Part shown: positions 61,200 to 64,000 of the stretch, piece after piece
How positions within the stretch are numbered: the first letter of the stretch is position 1
How the letters are laid out: each line of letters begins with the position of its first letter
Notes under the pieces: generated by a model
Database searches by the model: none
What the model saw: the letters and a program-made list of their open reading frames with translations, nothing else
Told to the model about the DNA's origin: nothing
Made by a program: the position numbers and the translations under genes
Source of the DNA: Elysia chlorotica
Lineage: Eukaryota; Mollusca; Gastropoda; Plakobranchidae
Assembly (NCBI GenBank): GCA_003991915.1
Contig: RQTK01001115.1
Span: forward strand, 48,901 to 112,900
Reading direction: 5' to 3'
Length of the DNA stretch: 64,000 nucleotides

Positions 61200-63780
61200 C
61201 CTATGTCTATTACTTGAGGAAACACTGACGTGGATTTGTCACCTCAAGTTTGTATAACATAGATTGGTATAGGTCTGGTTCCCCTCTATTCATATCTTAG
61301 CAGTGTACATTGATAAAACAAAACATCACATTCTGTAGCTTAAAACAAGTATAGAATAAAATTTAAACTCTTTTATAACTGACTTCTTCAATGGAGACCA
61401 GTAAGTTGAAAAGCAAAGAATCTGAAATGTATCGATGGTAAAATGTTGGTAATTTTTAGAGCTTTGGAAAAGTTCGAATTTCGTTGCTGTAAAACATTAC
61501 ATTTTTCACAGATGGTTTTATCGAATTTATAAATTCCTTTGATGATTTGAACTAGACGTAGTAGGTGTGAGCCCAAATATAGACCATACAGAGCTATGAG
61601 GTTGAAGGGGTTTTTTTGTTGTTTTTTTCTAATATATTATTATTATTCGTCACTGAAAAAAGCACTAACAGACTTTGACTATTTGACTTTTTCTTCTTTG
61701 GCAAACAGAGCTCTAAAAAATCACATTCCACCTTTTGGTATACATTTATTTGTCGTTTCTTTGGAGAAACCCCATTCATTGACTTGATGGTGTATACCTA
61801 TGATATAAATCTAATGAAATACAAGAAACGTACTGCTGATAGCTAAACATGTTTGTATCGATAATAACGAATGTCTTGTCTTCGTATTTCCTCCATTTTT
61901 TTTTTTCAAATTTTACTTTATCCTGCTGAAACGTTAAAGCAGATTTTTAGTGATCCATTAAATTTGTGTTCTCGTTTGCCCCAAACTGTTTCAACTAATC
62001 ATAGTGTTCAAAAATACTGTTAGACATTGTTGAATTCCAACTGCCTTTAAACCCTAGACCTCCACAGTTTGATAGATTACGATAGCTTAAGTTTTGATCA
62101 GGATGTTCCCAGCCTTAAAATGAAAAACAAAAACCGACAATTCATGAATACTGTATGTAAGAGAAGACTAACTCTTTTTTATAGGCTACATAATCTCATC
62201 TTAGAAATCATAATGAATAGAAAACGAACAAGATTGAGTAACATTGTGAAAATTAAACCCAACAGCGCTTGGCGTAATCTACGAAACTCAAATTTTCTTT
62301 TGTAGTACTATTTTGATTTAGGATCAGCGACTGGCGAAAGTGGAAATATTACGTTTGTATCAGTGTTGATAACTTGACATAAACATAAAAAATAACGGTG
62401 TAGTAGTAAAGTTGTTTGCCTGGAAATGCTAAAACTCTTTCAAGGGGCTGCATTCTTCTTTCAACGTTGTATTTATATTAACATAAAAAGGGTTAGTAAC
62501 ATTATGGAACATAATTTTGTAAACCGTATACGCGGCTATTGGTCCTCATGAATAATAAAGTAAGAATAAATTAGCTAAAAGTTTTTTGCTGTTTTGTTGT
62601 TGTTGTTGTTTTCAGTTCGTAGCTATCGACGTAGCTATGTCTCTTTTTTACAGTAAATAAAAGTTTGCTGACTTTAAAAGTTGAGTCTAATTTAGTTGCG
62701 CCCTCAACGTCCCCATTTCACGAGTCCGTTAATAATGAACTTGGAAATGGTCTTTGATGGTAGAACAGACGATTTGGCAATAAATAGCGCATTAAAAATT
62801 GAATGAATACTGTGTAATAGTTATTTTGACCAAAGACAAATAACAAATATTGATTTTCAATGTTAGAGTTTTACAGTCAATTTCGCTTTATGTGATCTAA
62901 ATAGGTTAAAATGATTATCAACACAATTATAATAACCCAAGTTTAGCTGTTTCAGATAATTATGGATTAATTTTATAGTCCGATGAAGCAATTCTATGAG
63001 TGGATTTATAAAGCTTTCAGGTCAACGGAAAAGTGTGTGTCTACCGATGAATTATATATGTTTGTCTTTAATGGAGGGTTACTAAAAAATAAAAAGTATT
63101 TTGTCATCTTTTTTATAATATACGACGACAGCTTTCATTTTGGAAAAATGGCATAGATAACGTCTTTGTTGGATTCTTCCTATCGTCCTCACAAGGCTAT
63201 GTCCATCAACAACTCCAGGTTGTAGCCCTCCATATCAGACTTCCACTCGTCTCCCATTTTGGCATATCTGCTTCACACAACGCTTATGTGGTGGATGATG
63301 TTGTTAATCTATGTTCTCATGTGCCATCTTTTGGATTTTTTTTCATTATTTTTTGGGGCTGCCAGTCGTAAAGTCCACCTATTGTCTTGATTTTTAACAT
63401 TTGTTTTTTACCGCAAGGTTCTTCAGTTTTGTTATAGTTCTTCTATTTTGAAGTGATGTCTTATCTTTTATTTTTGTATATTTTAAGTCTTTCTTTCAAT
63501 TTATCCCTCTGCTGGTTTGACATAATTAAATAACAATTATATGTGGCAACTGCCACACGGAATGATTATTTAAAGTTCACAATTGCTAAGATAATATTTC
63601 TCCAAAAAGCATTTCCGTGTCTGTATGTAGTATTGTTTCTGTATCCAATTCTAAGATCCGAAAAAAAAATCGAATCTAAATAGTCAGGGGACAACGTTTG
63701 CGACTAACCATAGTCATAAATTTTATATGACAATGTAATGACTGGAGGAAATGAACATTTCAAAATTAAACTTAAAAAAT
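61200..63780. other. AT-rich non-coding stretch
   Basis: No frame with coding character or splice support was found. The longest open frames are short and Lys/Asn/Ile-rich, as expected of AT-rich DNA. Confidence 0.65.
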
Positions 63781-63892
63781 AATAATAATTAATACATTTC
63801 GAAAAGAGGGAAAGAGAGGGAGGGGGGGGGGAGAAGGTTTAACAGACAGAGACTCAATTTGAGAGATACTAAAACTACTATGACAGGCAGGT

Positions 63893-63915
63893 AGATAGAG
63901 AGATAGATAGATATG

Positions 63916-64000
<85 letters not shown>
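63893..64000 (+). repeat. (GATA)n tetranucleotide repeat running off the window
   Basis: About 25 GATA units continue to the last base, so the true length is unknown. Preceded by a GGGAGAGG-type purine tract and a G run near 63822. Confidence 0.95.

Noticed and set aside
62069..62305. 78-codon plus-strand frame
   Set aside because: Lys/Asn-rich, no homology recognised, no splice or regulatory support; typical of AT-rich DNA.

Overview
This is a eukaryotic, animal-type window: AT-rich, split genes with GT-AG introns of 0.2-4 kb, very many (CT)n microsatellites, and a dispersed tRNA-derived SINE family. The protein families (an HCN channel, and a KY/hillarin-type transglutaminase-like protein) and the repeat landscape suggest an invertebrate, most likely a lophotrochozoan such as a gastropod mollusc. 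The organism is an inference; the genes are read from the sequence.

Layout. 1-12426: repeat-rich non-coding DNA (a 652-bp tandem duplication, SINE copies, CT/TATC/TGTC microsatellites, and a four-unit minisatellite next to the first exon); part or all may be intron of the next gene. 12427-16022 (+): the last four exons of an HCN channel (C-linker, cyclic-nucleotide-binding domain, long cytoplasmic tail); voltage sensor and pore lie upstream and were not found. 16023-20548: AT-rich spacer with the HCN 3' UTR. 20549-33779 (-): a complete 11-exon gene for an 851-residue protein whose splice phases all join. It has an acylation-type N-terminus (MGCGGS), a KY/hillarin-type transglutaminase-like domain that has lost its catalytic triad, the KY-type middle region, a helical region, and a region resembling the microtubule-binding stalk of dynein heavy chain, then an acidic Tyr/Asp-rich tail. 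33780-42466: no gene; microsatellites and short tandem repeats. 42467-53594 (-): a 13-14 exon gene for a membrane protein I do not recognise (two hydrophobic segments, then a very long acidic Ser/Glu-rich tail). 53595-64000: no convincing gene; SINEs, G-runs, a 177-bp near-identical direct repeat, a palindromic MITE-like element and terminal (GATA)n.

The HCN gene and the KY-like gene are convergent; the two minus-strand genes are head-to-tail about 8.7 kb apart. Nothing suggests that the three work together. The most interesting item is the KY/hillarin plus dynein-stalk architecture: a predicted membrane-anchored, catalytically dead transglutaminase fold joined to a predicted microtubule-binding module.
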